DNA from: Monosporascus cannonballus
Taxonomy: Eukaryota > Ascomycota > Sordariomycetes > Xylariales
Direction: 5' to 3'
Length of the DNA stretch: 64,000 nt
Assembly: GCA_004154925.1 (NCBI GenBank)
Contig: QJNS01000009.1
Location: forward strand, 124,001 to 188,000
The notes beneath the pieces are model-generated. The model was not told the origin of the DNA. It did not search any database and was given only the letters and a program-made list of their open reading frames with translations. Position 1 is the stretch's first letter; each line of letters begins with the position of its first letter. Of this stretch, positions 1-14,200 are shown in pieces. The position numbers and the translations under genes are program-made.

Positions 1-3000
1 ATACGTTAAAATCTTATATAATTACGAATGTCGAAAATCAAGATTTTGCTTTGGTAAATTGAAAAGTCTAGCGCGAAATCAATTATTTCGAAATCTCTAT
101 TTAAAAAAATACTAAACAGGGAATTTTGATATTGTTTTATTTAGATATGTTAATGTAATTTTAGAAAAACTATGAATATAGTAATAAAGAGATTTCTTAA
201 ATAAAGGTATTAAGTAAGTAAAATTCTCTTAATATCTTATTAATAAGTAGAGCTTAAAAGGAATATAATTTTAATAATGCATCGAAAATAATAGTAAATA
301 CAGATATAAAAATATAATAAATATTTTATTATATTAAAGAAAGTATAAAAAAGAAATATTAAGAAAAATAACGGATTATTATTAATTTTAAAATAAAGTA
401 TAAATGATTAAAAAACGATTTAAAATAATTATATTAAAAATTAAATATTTTAAATAATATATTATTATTATATTATAAATATAAATATTAATTTAGAAAA
501 TGATTAAACGCAAAATTATTAAATTAAAACGACTAAAATTATAAAAAAAGAATTAAAACAAGTTTATTTATAAAGTCTTCTCTTACTTATAACTTTAACG
601 AAAACGAATTACGCGTTTTTAAAAATACTTCAAAAATTAGCAATAAAAAGTAAATTTTATTTTTAAACTTTTTATAAACTACTTTACATTTTTCGTATTT
701 AGATAAAATAACAAATTACACTTTATCATTAATTACGAATAAATAAATGTTACTATTATAAAAAATCAAATAGTATTATTTTTAATTATTAAAATAAAAC
801 ACCGATTTTATATATATTTATTAAAATGAAAAATAGGTGTAAATAACACGTTATTTTTAAAATAAAATGCGGATTACTTAAATATTGAATTATCTTAATG
901 AAATATAAAAATATATTACTAGTATTTTAACAAATAATAAATATATATTATGAAAATATTTTAATCTTCATCGTATATTACTTTATTAATATATTTATGT
1001 TTTCGAAAACCAAAAAATATATTAAAAATGTTTTTCTAAAATTCTTTGCATTTTATATATAACAAATAGAAAGGTTAAAATATATTATTAGTTTAAAATA
1101 TATCAAAATAAACGTTAAAAATAATAAAGAAAATATAGGTATTGTCTTGATTTAATGATTATTATTAGAAGAATATCTGAAACTTTCGCAAAATCATTAT
1201 ATTTTTAGTTAGTCTTAATAAACAATTTTAAAATAAACGTTTCAAACAAAAAGAAAAACGTGTTAAAAGCTTAAAAGTATAATTATTAAAAGATTAATAT
1301 TTATTATATATATCTTAATACGTTTTCTTACCTTAAAAATTAATATTTCAAATTACGCTTTAAATAAAATAATAGGATAATAAATTATTTAAAGCAAATT
1401 ACATTTTATCGTATTATTTTCGTATAAATTAATAAAAACTAACTATAATTCCCTTATTCCAAACACTAAATTTATCGCTATTATTATAGCTTTTCGAATT
1501 TTTAAAAACAAATTAAAACAAAGTTTTATTAAATTAAGACTCATACAACTTGTCAAAAACTTTTTCATTTTATTATAATTAAAAAGCTTACAAAACGGTT
1601 ATTAAAATACTTAAAGAAATTAACAAATTTTGATTTCGTTATTATTTATAGAAAATGTTTAAAAACGGTATAGTAAAAGTTTTAAATAAATAATTAAATT
1701 TCGAAAAGAAAACTTGATTAAAGTTAATCGTATTATTTTCGCTATTATACTAAAAGTATACTTATATTTACAACAACTTATAACGATACGAATTATATTA
1801 TGTAGTATTTATTAAGAAATCTAATATTATTACGAAGATTTACTGAAAACTAAATAACTAAATAAGTTTCACGTTTTAAAAATATATGAAATAAACTTAA
1901 TATGTAATATATAAAAATATGAATTATAAAATTATTTCAAAGTCATAAAATCTTAAAACAAGTTTAATATATTTATAATTGTTTTATAATAAAACCCAGA
2001 ATTTAAAAGATATAATAATAATATAACCTTTATAATAAAACCAAATTATAAGGATACAAATGTTATAAGAAATTTCTACTATTATATATTTCGTTACGAA
2101 ATTTCCTTTATTCAAAACCTAGCAAGAGAAATGCATTATGATAATATTTTCGTAACTTTTGAGAAATTTCCGAAACATTTTTATTTTTTACCTTTTTAAG
2201 AAAATATTAAAATGGAATTACATATATATATCTTTTTTAAAGACAATTTAAATATATATAAAATATGATATAAAATTATTTTTGACAAAGAAATTATCTT
2301 TATTTTAATATTTTATTAAAGCTTTATAATATAAATTGATTTAAGTTACAAGCTATTTAATATATTTAAACATTAAATGAATGAATAAACGAAATAATTA
2401 TAACAAGAGATAAAAACGTATTCAAAATATTATATTAATTATTATACAAATATGAAAACGATTATAATAAATACAACTCTTAGTTCTATATTCCATATTG
2501 ATACAAGCCTATTATAATAAATTTATTAATATTAAAATAATACTTATATTAAAAAGCTTAAATAATGATACCAAAAAATAAATATAGAATTAAAGCTTTT
2601 TCAGAATTAAATTAAAAGGTATTATATTTAATAAATTAAAAAATATATTTAAATAAGAACCTCTAGCAGATAACGTGATTTTAAATATATCGATTTATAT
2701 AAAATTATCAAAGAAACTTTAGAAAATATTTATAAATTAACGTTTTTACTTAAAGTGTTATTTTATTTATTTATTTTATTTTTCTTTATTTATATTATTA
2801 ATAAATACTTGTAAAGTTTACAGAAAATAAATTAATGTAAAAATAAAAAGTAATATTACGTATAAAATGAAAAGAATTCTTAATAAACAAAAGAAAACCG
2901 GATTTACTTAATGTTTAATTAAATAAAAATTTATTGAGATTTCGAGAATACTTTAAACTTAACTAGAAATCTTATTAACGTTTAATACTTATTAAAAAAC

Positions 3001-3400
3001 TTTATGAATAGTTACGATATTATTGAAAAACAGTTTAATTTAAAGTGTTAAAATATTAATATATTCAATTAAAACCGGATAAAGTAAAGAAGATAACCGC
3101 TTGCAGTGATACAAGTATAACAGTATTAACAGAACTTTATTTTTCTTTTTGTTCCTATTTTTCCAGTTTATTTAAAAGTTAAAAATTATGTTATTTTATT
3201 ACGATACCTTTACAACAAGCTCAGTGTTCTTATTTTCGTAATTGGATAAATTATATAAAAACTCTATTTATTTTCTTTTTATAATGACGTTGAAAATCTA
3301 ATAAATATTTTTTTCGCCAAAGTCTTTTCGCGTTTAAAATGATAATATTTACGTCGAATATTTTAAAAAAGAATAATAAGATATTTGTCTTATCACAATA
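1..3400 (+). pseudogene. Gypsy family A pol remnant (RT, RNase H, integrase)
   Basis: Remnant of a Ty3/Gypsy polyprotein. The RT palm region lies near 840-1,000 and the RNase H near 1,440-1,660, both placed by similarity to the better preserved + copy at 59,480-63,889. The block reading 'TAIIIAFR' near 1,470-1,500 matches the RNase H motif of that copy. Integrase position is inferred only from gene order (RT-RH-IN) and the space left before the LTR. Stops occur every few codons in all frames, so no product is possible. Confidence 0.65.
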
Positions 3401-3622
3401 TCGGCTATATACTATATATTCTTTATATTATCAAATACTTTCTATTATTTCGCATTATGAACTTTTGGAAAAAACCAAAAATATGATATAATATCAAAAT
3501 TGAGTTTTTCGAAAGTTTTTATGGAGTTAATATAACGAACTATAAAAAAGCGAAGTTTGTAACAAATGTTAGAAATACGAAAAGCTATAATAAAAAATAA
3601 TAAAGATTTATTTAAAGAATTG

Positions 3623-4066
3623 CATCATAACTTAATAAGCCTAGGCCTACAGAAGCCGTCGTAACGACAAAAATTATACAACTTACTTTTTAAATTACGC
3701 AATAAGTAATTATTGAAACGTTCGTAATTATAAAAAAATAATTATATTTATAAAAGATGATATTTTATTTAAATAATATAATTGTTCGCAATTAGAAAAT
3801 ATAATTATGAGTGTAAAGAATTATAATTATTATAAATAACGTAATTAGTAATAATTAACAAGGTAATAAAAAACTATATATATGTTCGTTCTTTCTATGT
3901 TTTAAATAATAACAATTTATAATAATAATTCGTTATTTAAAAAGCCTTAAGTATTACGAAACGTAACCAGTAATTATATTTATTATTCAAAACTTTACGA
4001 TGTTTCTACTAATATAAACCCGTATGACTAATTTTTAATAGTCGGTTAAATGGTCTAGCCGTTATA
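3623..4066 (+). repeat. 3' LTR of family A copy
   Basis: Aligns without large gaps at both ends to the family A LTR at 18,573-18,919. Its last part (about 3,950-4,066) matches the reverse complement of the LTRs that begin with TGTAACGGC in the minus-strand copies, and ends in CCGTTATA (TA for CA through RIP). The exact start is uncertain by a few bases because the terminal dinucleotide has mutated. The preceding DNA is A-rich, as expected for an eroded polypurine tract. Confidence 0.65.
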
Positions 4067-5836
4067 CCTAAATTCTATTAAAACTTTAGGTTTTAAATTG
4101 TTTTTTATCCGATTTATATCCGTTTGTGAAAATTTAATTACTCTTTTATAATTAGTATTTGGATTTATAATAATTCTATTTGCTATAAACATTTATCTTA
4201 TGACGTAATAAATATATATTCTTTAGCGAAAACTAAAAAATATACAATAAATTATAAACAGAATAAGATAAAATCGAAAATTCTTTAATAACGCACTAAA
4301 AAACTATTAAAAAGAAAATATAAGATTTTACTAATAAATTAAAACATTTATAATTATAATATAATATTTTAGTAAAAAACTTTTACAACATTTAAACACT
4401 ATCAATTAAATTAATTGAAAAATTAAACTGTTTTTACAAAAAGAATTATTGGATAAAAATCGAATAAATACAGTTTGCTGCAAAAATAGATATTATGGTG
4501 AAAGCTTTTATTTTTTTTCAATAAAATATTATAAAATTAAATCTAGGATTTAAGTTGTTATTATTTACGACTTTAATTGTACTAGAAATAGGCGGTTAAA
4601 ATTTCGGTAATAAAAGCTTCAAATTAAATCCATTATATTCATTGAGTAAGTCGATTGTTTTTACGGATTTGTTTTAATAAATAAAACTTTTTCCTTAATT
4701 AAGCATTAAATTTTATTATTTATTATTTTAAAATTTAATATGTTATTGATTTCGGATTTTTTATGATCGGTTTTTTTAACTTTAAAAATTATTTTCAAAA
4801 AGGCGTTTTTAAATGTTAATATAAATAATAAGATATGAAATGTAAGATGTATTTTTATAGTTTTGAATAATAATAATTAATAATTAATTTTGAAAAAAAC
4901 CGTATTAAATTTAAACGAGCCAGGTTTTTAAAATCCAGCGTCTTATTTTGTTTTTTAATTTTAATTTATAAAATATCAAACCTCATGTTTTATTTTTGAA
5001 AATATATGTAAATATTATTTTCATTTGATAAAATTCAAGATTTAATTCTTTTTTTATTTTAAAACCGAATTAGTTTTTATTAGAGAAATTATAATTTAGT
5101 TTACTAATAAATTTATATTATTTCGGCGTTTACTATTAATATTTTTAAAAATTAGTTGCCGGTATTTAATATTACATCCGGATTTCGCTATATATAGAAA
5201 TATATTTAAATTTTAGTTCATTAATATATGATATATTATTTATTCTAACAATAAAAACTATATTTAATGATCTTATTAATCCTAAATATAACTATTAAAA
5301 TATTATGTTAAATTTTAATTTCACTGTTTTATTTATCTATTTTTTAAAAAAATAATACATTGTTAAAATTTCAAATTTACTATCGGTTTATTTAAAAGCT
5401 TTAGTATTAAATTTAAATATGAAAAATATATTTTTATTAAACACACTTTTTTCGATATTTGATATTTATAGAAATTATTTATTTCATAGTTAAATTTAAT
5501 CAATTTTTTAAATTAATATTTATATTTTATCCTACTTAATTCCGATAACGGGATTTTTACATAAAACTAAATTAATATTTAAATTTTAAATTATACTCTT
5601 TTATATTTGAATAAAACTTTTTATAAGTTATAATATATTATATAGATTATAACGGGCTATTTTAGTTTTATTATATATATTTATCGTAGTTTATAGTTTA
5701 TTTCATTATTCTGTATAATTTTAAAAAAGGAATTTTTAATTGTTTAAAGATTTTAAAAACTTCTTAAGAATTGTGTAATAAACCTTTATAAAATGCTTAA
5801 ACAATTACTTTTATTAATTTCGAAAGATATAAATCA
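4067..5836. other. AT-rich DNA, no gene recognised
   Basis: Very AT-rich DNA with TpA runs and scattered CpG, without a reading frame of note. I see no terminal repeats, target duplication or similarity to the element families defined elsewhere in the window. It is probably older RIP-degraded repeat, and it served as target for the Fot1-like insertion that follows. Confidence 0.5.
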
Positions 5837-5838
5837 TA

Positions 5839-5883
5839 ACGTAATCCATAAGCGAAACGCCCACATAAGCGAAGCGCCCACTT
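5839..5883 (+). repeat. Left TIR of Fot1-like element
   Basis: A 45-bp inverted repeat partner of 7,617-7,661 with a few transition differences. Inside it a 17-bp motif starting CATAAGCGAA and ending CGCCCA occurs twice in tandem, a likely double binding site for the transposase DNA-binding domain (inference). Confidence 0.88.
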
Positions 5884-5989
5884 TAACCACCCCATTGTAC
5901 ATATTCAGTTTCTTAATAGCCATACCATACTTAAATTAATTGAAATTATTCGAAATAATTTTCATTAATCGTATCTATTACTTTCTGAT

Positions 5990-7550
5990 AAGTACGCGTA
6001 TTATATTCGGGCTTACCGCAGACGCTATAATACCGTTCTTTTTTTGTAACCCTTTTGCGACGATTACCTTCCGCCATTATTTCCTATGTTAATTCGCCAT
6101 TACCTTCTTTCTTGGCCCGGAAAACCTCCTTTTCCTAAAAAATAAATAAATCTTTTTCTTGGAGGTATTTGTTTTTGGTCCTTCGGCGCTTATTAAAAAT
6201 ATGATTAATTTCGTAAAGGTGGCCAATTTTATTAAAAAAATAACTTTGTATAGTAAATAATTTATACATTTAGCCAAATAATTTATCGTTTCGATTATAG
6301 TTATCGGCGAATTACCTTAGTAATTTATAATTTTATTTTTTTAAATATTTTGCGTTCGAAATAAAAAGATAAAAACAAAGGGGAAACGGTCAGTATTCGA
6401 AAAGATTATCGGATATCTAATTACGAAATAATATATTCGGAATTTAATGGAATAAGGCCAATATCGCGGAAACCGGCCTTAATATTTTCAGGGGTTATAA
6501 ACGTTTTAAACGTTTTATAAAAGCCAATAAAAAAATTTTTTTAACGACGTACGTATTATAATACCTTATAAGGTTTTCGATATAACGACCGTAAACCCGT
6601 TTTAACGGAAACAAATATATTATATTAAAAAGTTAAAATTTATAAAAAAAATAAGAAAATATATAAAGCATAATAATATTATATTTCTTACAATATCTTT
6701 CAAATTCCATCAAATAATAACTTTTATAGCCGTTAAGGATAAAAAAACGTTTAATACCTTTTATACGTACTTTGGTATATTCGTCGAAATATATAATTTA
6801 ATCCAGACTTAAAACGTTCGTCGTCCAGCCGTTATTACTTATGGTAATTTTTTAATTACATAATATAGAACTAATATAATACCGGGAAATAAGCTGGTTT
6901 TTGCCCGTTATAATAATATACAGAAAAAGGGCCCAGCCTTAAGAACTAACGGCTTAAATAACCGTAACCTATTTTTATTGCTTTATTAGGCCTACTTTGG
7001 CCTTTTGCGCTTTTCGGCGCTTGTAATTATTATGCCCGACGTCGTTATTAACCTTATCAAAAAGTTAGTTTTGTCGAAATTATATATATTTTTTTTCGAA
7101 ATACCGTATTTCATAATTATATTACGTACGAATTCGAACTATTTGTAAAATATTTCTGGATTTTCACATATAACCCTTTCGTAATGGATTTTTTAATTTA
7201 AACGCGTTTTTAACTTATTTTACCGTTTAACGAAATTTAACGTCCAATTAATGCCGACGCGTTCCGTATCGCGTTTACGTAAGAATATATTAGCCATATT
7301 TTCAACATTTTTAAATCGGGAAAAAAACATTCGCGAATCGAAATCAAGGATATATTTAATAATAATTTACTTTTCGGAATTAGTTAATTTTCGCGAATTA
7401 GGCGGTATATCGCGTTATATATGTTTGCTTTAGATTCGTTCGCGAAAAGTTGTTTTCGGAACAATATATATAGTTATAAACTTTTGATAACCAATACGAA
7501 GGTCGCATCTTATGGCCTAAATAACAAAGTTTAATCGTGCTTTTTTTTAA
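5990..7550 (-). pseudogene. Fot1/pogo-like transposase pseudogene
   Basis: Reading the minus strand from ~7,550 down gives, in order: a CENP-B/Tc5-like DNA-binding segment near 7,240-7,350 (readable as ILDFDSRMFFSRFKNVENMA followed by NIFLRKRD); a DDE segment near 6,600-6,770 with the LDGY.SH catalytic motif and a degraded LLQPL motif; a segment near 6,450-6,540 reading TPENIKAGFRDIGLIPLN, typical downstream of the DDE domain in Fot1 transposases; and a C-terminal Cys-rich tail at 5,995-6,085 (CGKPEYNTRT, from a CxxC..GHN-type knuckle). These motifs lie in different frames and between stops, so the gene is dead. The start codon cannot be placed. Family assignment is firm. Confidence 0.85.
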
Positions 7551-7616
7551 AAGCCCAAACATATTATTATGTTAAATAATATATAAGTAAAATAAAGTAA
7601 TTAAAAAGTTAAATCT

Positions 7617-7661
7617 AAGTGGGCGTTTCGCTTATATGGTCGCTTCGCTTATGAATTACGT
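7617..7661 (-). repeat. Right TIR of Fot1-like element
   Basis: Reverse complement of the left TIR with a few transitions. It also contains the duplicated 17-bp motif, and the flanking TA at 7,662-7,663 completes the target-site duplication. Confidence 0.88.
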
Positions 7662-7663
7662 TA

Positions 7664-10600
7664 TTATAATATAATAAGTAGGTTTTTAATTATTATTTTA
7701 ATTATTAAATTCCCTTTTACTGTTTCCGTATCGTAGATATTCCGAAATAATATTAATAATTCGAAAATTATTTTATTTTATATTTTAAATAATTATATAA
7801 GACGTTTTTCGTTGTACCCTAATATTTGTAAATTGTTTTGAGAGTTTTGAAGCTATAATATCTTTTACAACTAAAAGTATCCGTTTAAAGGCTTTTCTCT
7901 TTAATATAATAAATTGTAAAAGAAATTCTTAATAGAAAGATTATTTCTATTTTATGTCGTGTGTTTAATTTTTACGTTTTCATAAATCAAACCAAGTTTC
8001 TATAATTAAATTGAATATCGAACAATTCTTTAACTTTATTAAAATGCTTTTTATATCTTAGAATTAATAATAATTATTAATAAATTTTTATCGTAAATTC
8101 AATATTTAGATTTTGTATTTAATAGCGTTTTAAAATAATAAATCATTAAAAACTCCTTTTTATTTTTTTTAATCATTCGAAAATAATACTTAAGATGTAA
8201 TTTAAAATGTGAATTTTTAAAAGGGTTCTTTTATCAATATTATATAATCTTATAATTAATATATTAGTATTTTCGTTTTTAAATTATTAAAAAACTTGAT
8301 GTTTTTTTGAAAAAAATTGGAAATCTTTTTAATATATTCTTTAAAAATAAATCTTATGAGTAACTTAATTATCTTTTCAAATTGCTTAATTGAATTACGT
8401 ATATAATTAATAAATTCTAAAATTTACCATGTATTCGTAACGTTTATTTTAAGAAATTAAACTAACTTTTAATTATTTTAACTTAATATCTTAAATCTAA
8501 ATTTAGCCAAAAATAAAAGTGAATCATAGAAAGGTTAGGTTTAGACATATTATAAATTTCTTAGTAAAATGAATCCGGTTATTTGTACATTTTAAAATTT
8601 TAAAAGTTTAAATCATTTGCTTTTTATTCTTTCTTATTATTTTTAAATAAATAAATATATTGTGGAAGCATATAAATAAAAAGTTGTTTAAAAATCCATT
8701 AAAAATACATATAATTAACGATTGACAATTTATAAAGGTATTAATAAATCTTGTAAATATAATTCGACATTTGTATTTTTTATATATCGTTTTATAAGTA
8801 AATCTTTATCTGTTTTCTTTAGTTATTTTAATGAAATAGTAATCGTTTCGAAAATTAAACCTACTAAATTATTTTATTTTATTAATATTTCTTGTTAGAA
8901 TTATTGGTAAAAGTTAAAAAATATCCGGTTTTAATTACAATATTAGGTAAGTATTTATAATAAATTATATATGAATAAATGAGATTTTATTTTCAATTAA
9001 TTTTACTGCTTATTATTCTTAAGGTTGAATAGTTGAAAAACTAATTAATTAATTTTAGGCTTTAAAAATTAAATATATTTTTTAAAATCTAGTTATATAA
9101 ATTTTTTACAAAACCTTTAATTCTTCTAAATTTATGTAAAGAAATTTTCTAATATTTAAAGTAATACTTTTTCTTAATAAATATTCTATAATCTTAGTAA
9201 TCTTATCATAATTATTTATAATTTGTTTTATTTTTAAATAATTTTATAAATTTGCAATATTTCGAAAGTATTATAATACTTTAATTCGGAATTTATATAT
9301 TTTAATTATATAACAGATTTTTAAAAATTTCTTTTACATATTATTTTATTATGTCCAAAAATATTTATTGCTTTTAATTAATACGCAATTCATTAAAACG
9401 AAACTAAGGTATTTTTAGCATAATATTACAATATAGAATATCTGTTATATTAAATAAAACGTATTTTGAATACTTTTAAATTTATATAAAAACGTCTTTA
9501 TTTTTCAAAATATTCGTTTAATTTCGTATTTAAATAAGTTTTCGTTTACTGTAAGTAATTTATAATGTTTAGTTTATATTTCTAAGCAATTTTATATCCG
9601 TTTCTTATTATCGGAAAAATAAAAATATTTCTAGTTTTTGAATTAATTATAACTTTAAATATCTTTTCTGTATATTCAAGAAATTTCGATTTAATTACGT
9701 AATTTGTTTTTATTTTATATTAAGTTTTATATTAATAAGTTCTTTGATACGTTAATTCGAAACACTTTTAGCATTTTTAAAAAGCACAATTTATCAACAA
9801 ATTAACGTTTTTATTTTCGAGTTTTTTAATAATGTATTTATTATCATAATTATTTATATATTTATATTATGTTATTTATTTAATTAATATTTGAAACTAA
9901 GGGCTTTTTCTCATACAATATTTGGTTTTATATTTTTGGGCTTATGAAATTAAAAATATAAATTTTGAAACATGGTATTTTTATATTTAAATATTCGTAT
10001 TACTTAGAAAATATGAGAAAGTAATATAAATGCTTTTATAATATAACGTTGTAGTTTCCTTTTAATTCGAGTTATAGATAATAAATTTAAGATATTTTAA
10101 CTGTAAGAGAATTTTTATATATTTATATTTATTCTTAAACTGAGTAAAACGGTTCTTATTTTATTTGGCTTTAATATAAACTCAATGAATATCGAAAAAA
10201 CAAGTAAACAAATATAAAGAATTATTAATATTTGATAAAGAAGAGTTTAAAATATATAGTATATTTAAAACGTTCGTAAAACTTTAAAAAATAATTATCT
10301 ATAATTACTCGTATCTGGCTAAAACAAACTGAATTCGTTGTATATTCCGTATTTCGTTATATCGAAATAATAAAAATATCTTAATTGTATACGTAGTTTA
10401 AAGTCCGTTTGTTTCAAATAATACTAGTACATTTTAAGCGTAAAATCTTAATATATAAAATAATCTTTTTACTTTAAAATATTGTTTTAAATTTAAGTAA
10501 TCGTAATAAGTATAAATTCCGGTTAGAAAAAATTCGTTTTAACTTTTCTTTACTTTATTATTTCTTTCTATTTAATAAATTTGACTTTTTTAAAAGTTAA

Positions 10601-10996
10601 AAGATTTTTCTTTTTATAACATTTCGTTAATTAAAAAATGATATTTGTTTTTAAAATATACCTTTTTGATGTAATTAAAGCATTTTATATTAAATATATT
10701 TTTCTAAAGTATTTTTGAACTAATATTTTCGTTTTTTTTTTAAAAAAGCTTGTATTTATTTTTTTAATTTTAATACTAAAGCTTTTATCGTTATTTCGTT
10801 TATTAATTTCTTTAAAGGTAATTATTAAAAATGTACTTATTAGCGATAATAACCTTTTTAATATATTTTATATATAATTTATTTCTTTATTTTATATATA
10901 ATTCGTTTTTAATTTAAAGTTTTAAGTTATTATAATAAAATTAACCTAATGTGTTTTATAATAAATTAAAAAGAATTAATATACGGTTAAATTTAA
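7664..10996. other. AT-rich DNA, no gene recognised
   Basis: More than 3 kb of RIP-like AT-rich DNA without terminal repeats or protein motifs that I can read, continuing the DNA left of the Fot1-like insertion. It ends at the TTATA target duplication of the family C Gypsy element. No tRNA, rRNA or tandem array is visible. Confidence 0.5.
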
Positions 10997-11001
10997 TTAT
11001 A

Positions 11002-11191
11002 TGTGACAGGCACAATGCGTAAGTTGAACGGAAGTACGGCCTAACAAAGGTTTATATTCAAGATAAGGAGAAAAGGGGAGAAACAGCTAACTACCAACGA
11101 GGTGGCTGCTCTTTATATATATATAGGTAAGTTCGGGCTAAGCAGCTCGCTCCATAAGCCCGAATTGCCTTATATGCTTTAGCCTATAATA
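11002..11191 (-). repeat. 3' LTR of family C element
   Basis: A 190-bp direct repeat of 16,413-16,602, bounded by TGTGAC (mutated TGTAAC) and TATAATA. It contains an inverted repeat TTCGGGCT...AGCCCGAA at 11,132-11,164 and a TATA-rich stretch. Confidence 0.9.
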
Positions 11192-11206
11192 TTACCCCTT
11201 TTCTCG
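11192..11206 (-). other. Polypurine tract of family C
   Basis: In sense this reads CGAGAAAAGGGGTAA directly against the 3' LTR, the expected plus-strand priming site for LTR-retrotransposon replication. Its position fixes the element orientation as minus. Confidence 0.75.
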
Positions 11207-14200
11207 TCCTTAGGGAATAACGAGGCTGCGGCGAGGCGGCGGCAGCTTTACTTATATTTTTTTTATCCTTATTCGTACTTTTACGTTTTCGCCTACCCCG
11301 TTTCCGTTTCCGAATAACTTTTCGAGATTATTAAAAGCAATTATATTCTTAAAATTACTGCGTAATTCCTATACCAGTTCGGCATAATTTGCTTATTTTA
11401 TAAATAGCTTTTTTCGGCGACCGCGGCTTACGCGCTTATTTTCGGCTTTTAATATGCGTTTTATTATATTTCTTTTTTCCTTTTTTTAATAATATCGATA
11501 ACGATTAATTATTATTTAAGATTTAATTAAATCACGGATTTTTTATTATTGGTTTTAGGAAATTTATGTTAAATTTTAAATATATTTTTAATAATATATT
11601 TAATTTTACGATATTATATGGCGTAATTATAATACCCTTATATTTAATATATATTTAAAATAATCTTTTAAAGATTTATAAAATAATTATGTTTTTTAAA
11701 TTTAATTATATTAAATCCTTTATTTCGAACCGCGGTATTTAATTTTTAAAGATATTAATTAATTATTTTATTTCGGCTTAAATTAACGTTATAATAATTT
11801 ATATAAATTTCGTATTTTTTCGTAACTTTTTAACGAAATTAATATTTTTTTTAGTTCGAAGAATTCATTAAAAATTATTAATATTTTGTTAATAATCTTT
11901 ATATTATATTTATAAGTTAAAAAAAGAGTTTATTTTTAATAAAAAATTCTTATCATTAAAGGTTAATTGTACTGCCGGTAAAAATTCGACTTAATTATAT
12001 TATACGTAATTTATAAAATAACGGAAATACGGAAAAATTATGTAATTAAATTTTTTTTAATTCCGTTTATTTAAAAAAAAGATATATTAAATTATTATTA
12101 TATATATATTAAATCGTATAAATAAATTTAAAATTTACTTATTTAATCATTTTTCTTATCGGATATTAAGTTTTTAAAAAAACCGTAATATTTTTAATAA
12201 TAAATAATAAAATATTAAATATACGTTTCTGTATTGATATTAAATATCTGCTTTATAATAACTGTTTTCGTTAAGCAATTATGGAATACCATAAAAAATA
12301 AGGGTTTTTTTTTGGTTTGCCGATAAATTAATTATAAAATTTACCGAAAAATCTAAATAAAATCGGTTTAGAATAAATAAAAGCAGTAATAACCCTTTTT
12401 TCGTTTCCTTTTATACGTATAACTTATTATATATATTGTAATTACGGCAAAAACGGCGTATACCTTAAACTTATTTCGGCTAATAATAATTACGGATTAA
12501 TATTCTTAACGTAACATTTTTTTGGGTGGCCGGTAATATAAAAGTTATATATTCGTTAAATTAATAATATCCGGAATAACTTTTAAATAAAAATTTAAAT
12601 ATGTTTTTTAAATTATAACAAATTCTTAAAATTAAAAAAGTATTCCGTTATACAAATTTTATCGTATTTATAATTAAAAGGAAATTACGTAACTTTTGGG
12701 CTATGGCAGCGTATGCTATATTTAAAGTTTTATTTTTAATAACTTTTAAATTTTATATTTCTTAAAGGTTTTTTTCGAACAATATTTTTTTGCCGGGGGG
12801 TATAACCGGTTATTTGTTATTATTTCGTTTTAGGTAAATTGCGGTTATTAGGGTTTTTTAAATTTATATCGGTTTATTACATAATTATTTTTTTAATTTA
12901 TTCAGTTATCCGTTTTTTAAATTTAATATTTTTTTATTATAAAATACGTTTTATAATTTGCGAAATATAATATCGGGTCGGTTTATTAATTTATTAGGGT
13001 AATATTTAAATACAAAATTAAAGGCAAATAAAAAGCCGGCTTATTAAATTTATCTTTTAATAAATTTGCGGATATTTATAAAATATGAGAAATTTGCATA
13101 ATTTATTAAGATTGTAAAAAAATTAATCAATCCTTAAAGCTTTTTTATTCCGTTAACATTTTAATAATAATTAATAATTTTTTATCGTTTATTTTATAAT
13201 TATACTTAATTGGTAATAATTTCCTTAAGAAATACGTAATTGGTTATAAACGCCTTGACGAATTAAATTAAGATAAATACTTTTTAATTATTTAGCCGGA
13301 ATAATTTGTTTTTATTACCGTTTCCTTTTTAAAATCCTAATACGTAAAGATAAACGTTATAATAAAAAGTTTTTTAAGTTAATTAAAAACCTATTATTTT
13401 TCATTTTTTAAAGAAAAAAATCCCTTTCCGAATTAATTATAAAAAAGAAATTATTACTCCGTTAAAGTTTTCTATAAAGGTTTAATAAAAATTAACGAAT
13501 CCGATAAAAATTTTAGCCTTTTTTATATTAATAAGGGCCTTTTATTTCCGAATAACCGTTACTTTTTTAAAATTAATTTTTAAGTTTATTTTTATTTTAA
13601 TAATAAACCTTAAGTATTTCGCTTCCTGGATTGCGAATTCGTATTTATCCGTATTTAATTTTAATTTTATTTCGGCTAAATAACGGAATATTAATTTAAT
13701 TTTAGCTATATAATCGGTTCGAAAGCCGGACGAATAAATTAATATATTGTTTATATATACGGAATAAAAATTATTAAAATAATATTCTAACATAATATTA
13801 ATATAACGTTAAAAAATAGTTGGTATACCGCTAAAGCCGAATAAGCATATTAATTATTCGAAAAACCCGAAATATATATGGAACGTAATTTTTTATTCGT
13901 TTTTTTAACGGATACATAATTAGTAAAAAGCCGTTTGAACGTCGAACTTCGTAAATTACCGAGCTTATAATAAGGTTCGTAACGTTTCCTTTATTAACGG
14001 AAAAAGAAAACGGTTTTATTTCGTAATTTTATTTAATTTCTTATAATTTATATAAATTATAAATTCCCGTTAAGTTTTTTTACAAATAATACCGGGATAT
14101 TTACGGAAAGATTATTAATCCAAATTTAATGTTTTATCGAATAAATTTATAAATATTTTACGTAAAATTAATAATTTTATTTTTAATACTTTATATAAAA

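Larger units (their letters stand above)
1..4066 (+). mobile_element. Ty3/Gypsy family A, 3' portion (RIP-degraded, enters from left edge)
   Basis: The first ~1,780 bases align by eye, in order and orientation, with about 61,880-63,770, where reverse transcriptase and RNase H can be read. Matching blocks include the one around 580-640 (compare 62,460-62,520) and the RNase H block at 1,440-1,660 (compare 63,460-63,680). Downstream DNA to ~3,600 is the expected place of integrase, and an LTR follows at about 3,623-4,066, so this is the 3' part of a + strand element whose 5' half lies outside the window. No frame is open for more than a few dozen codons. The copy is dead and strongly RIP-mutated. 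Confidence 0.8.
5839..7661 (-). mobile_element. Fot1/pogo-like (Tc1-mariner superfamily) DNA transposon, complete but dead
   Basis: A 1,823-bp unit bounded by ~45-bp terminal inverted repeats beginning ACGTAAT and flanked by a TA duplication (5,837-5,838 and 7,662-7,663). Size, TA target site and TIR length fit fungal Fot1/Pot2-type elements (about 1.8-1.9 kb). The minus strand carries a degraded transposase with N-terminal DNA-binding, DDE and C-terminal cysteine motifs in the expected order. GC at the TIRs is clearly higher than in the interior, whose frames contain many RIP-type stops. The element is non-autonomous now. Confidence 0.88.

Noticed and set aside
7251..7433. 60-aa + frame
   Set aside because: Antisense to the DNA-binding segment of the Fot1-like transposase.
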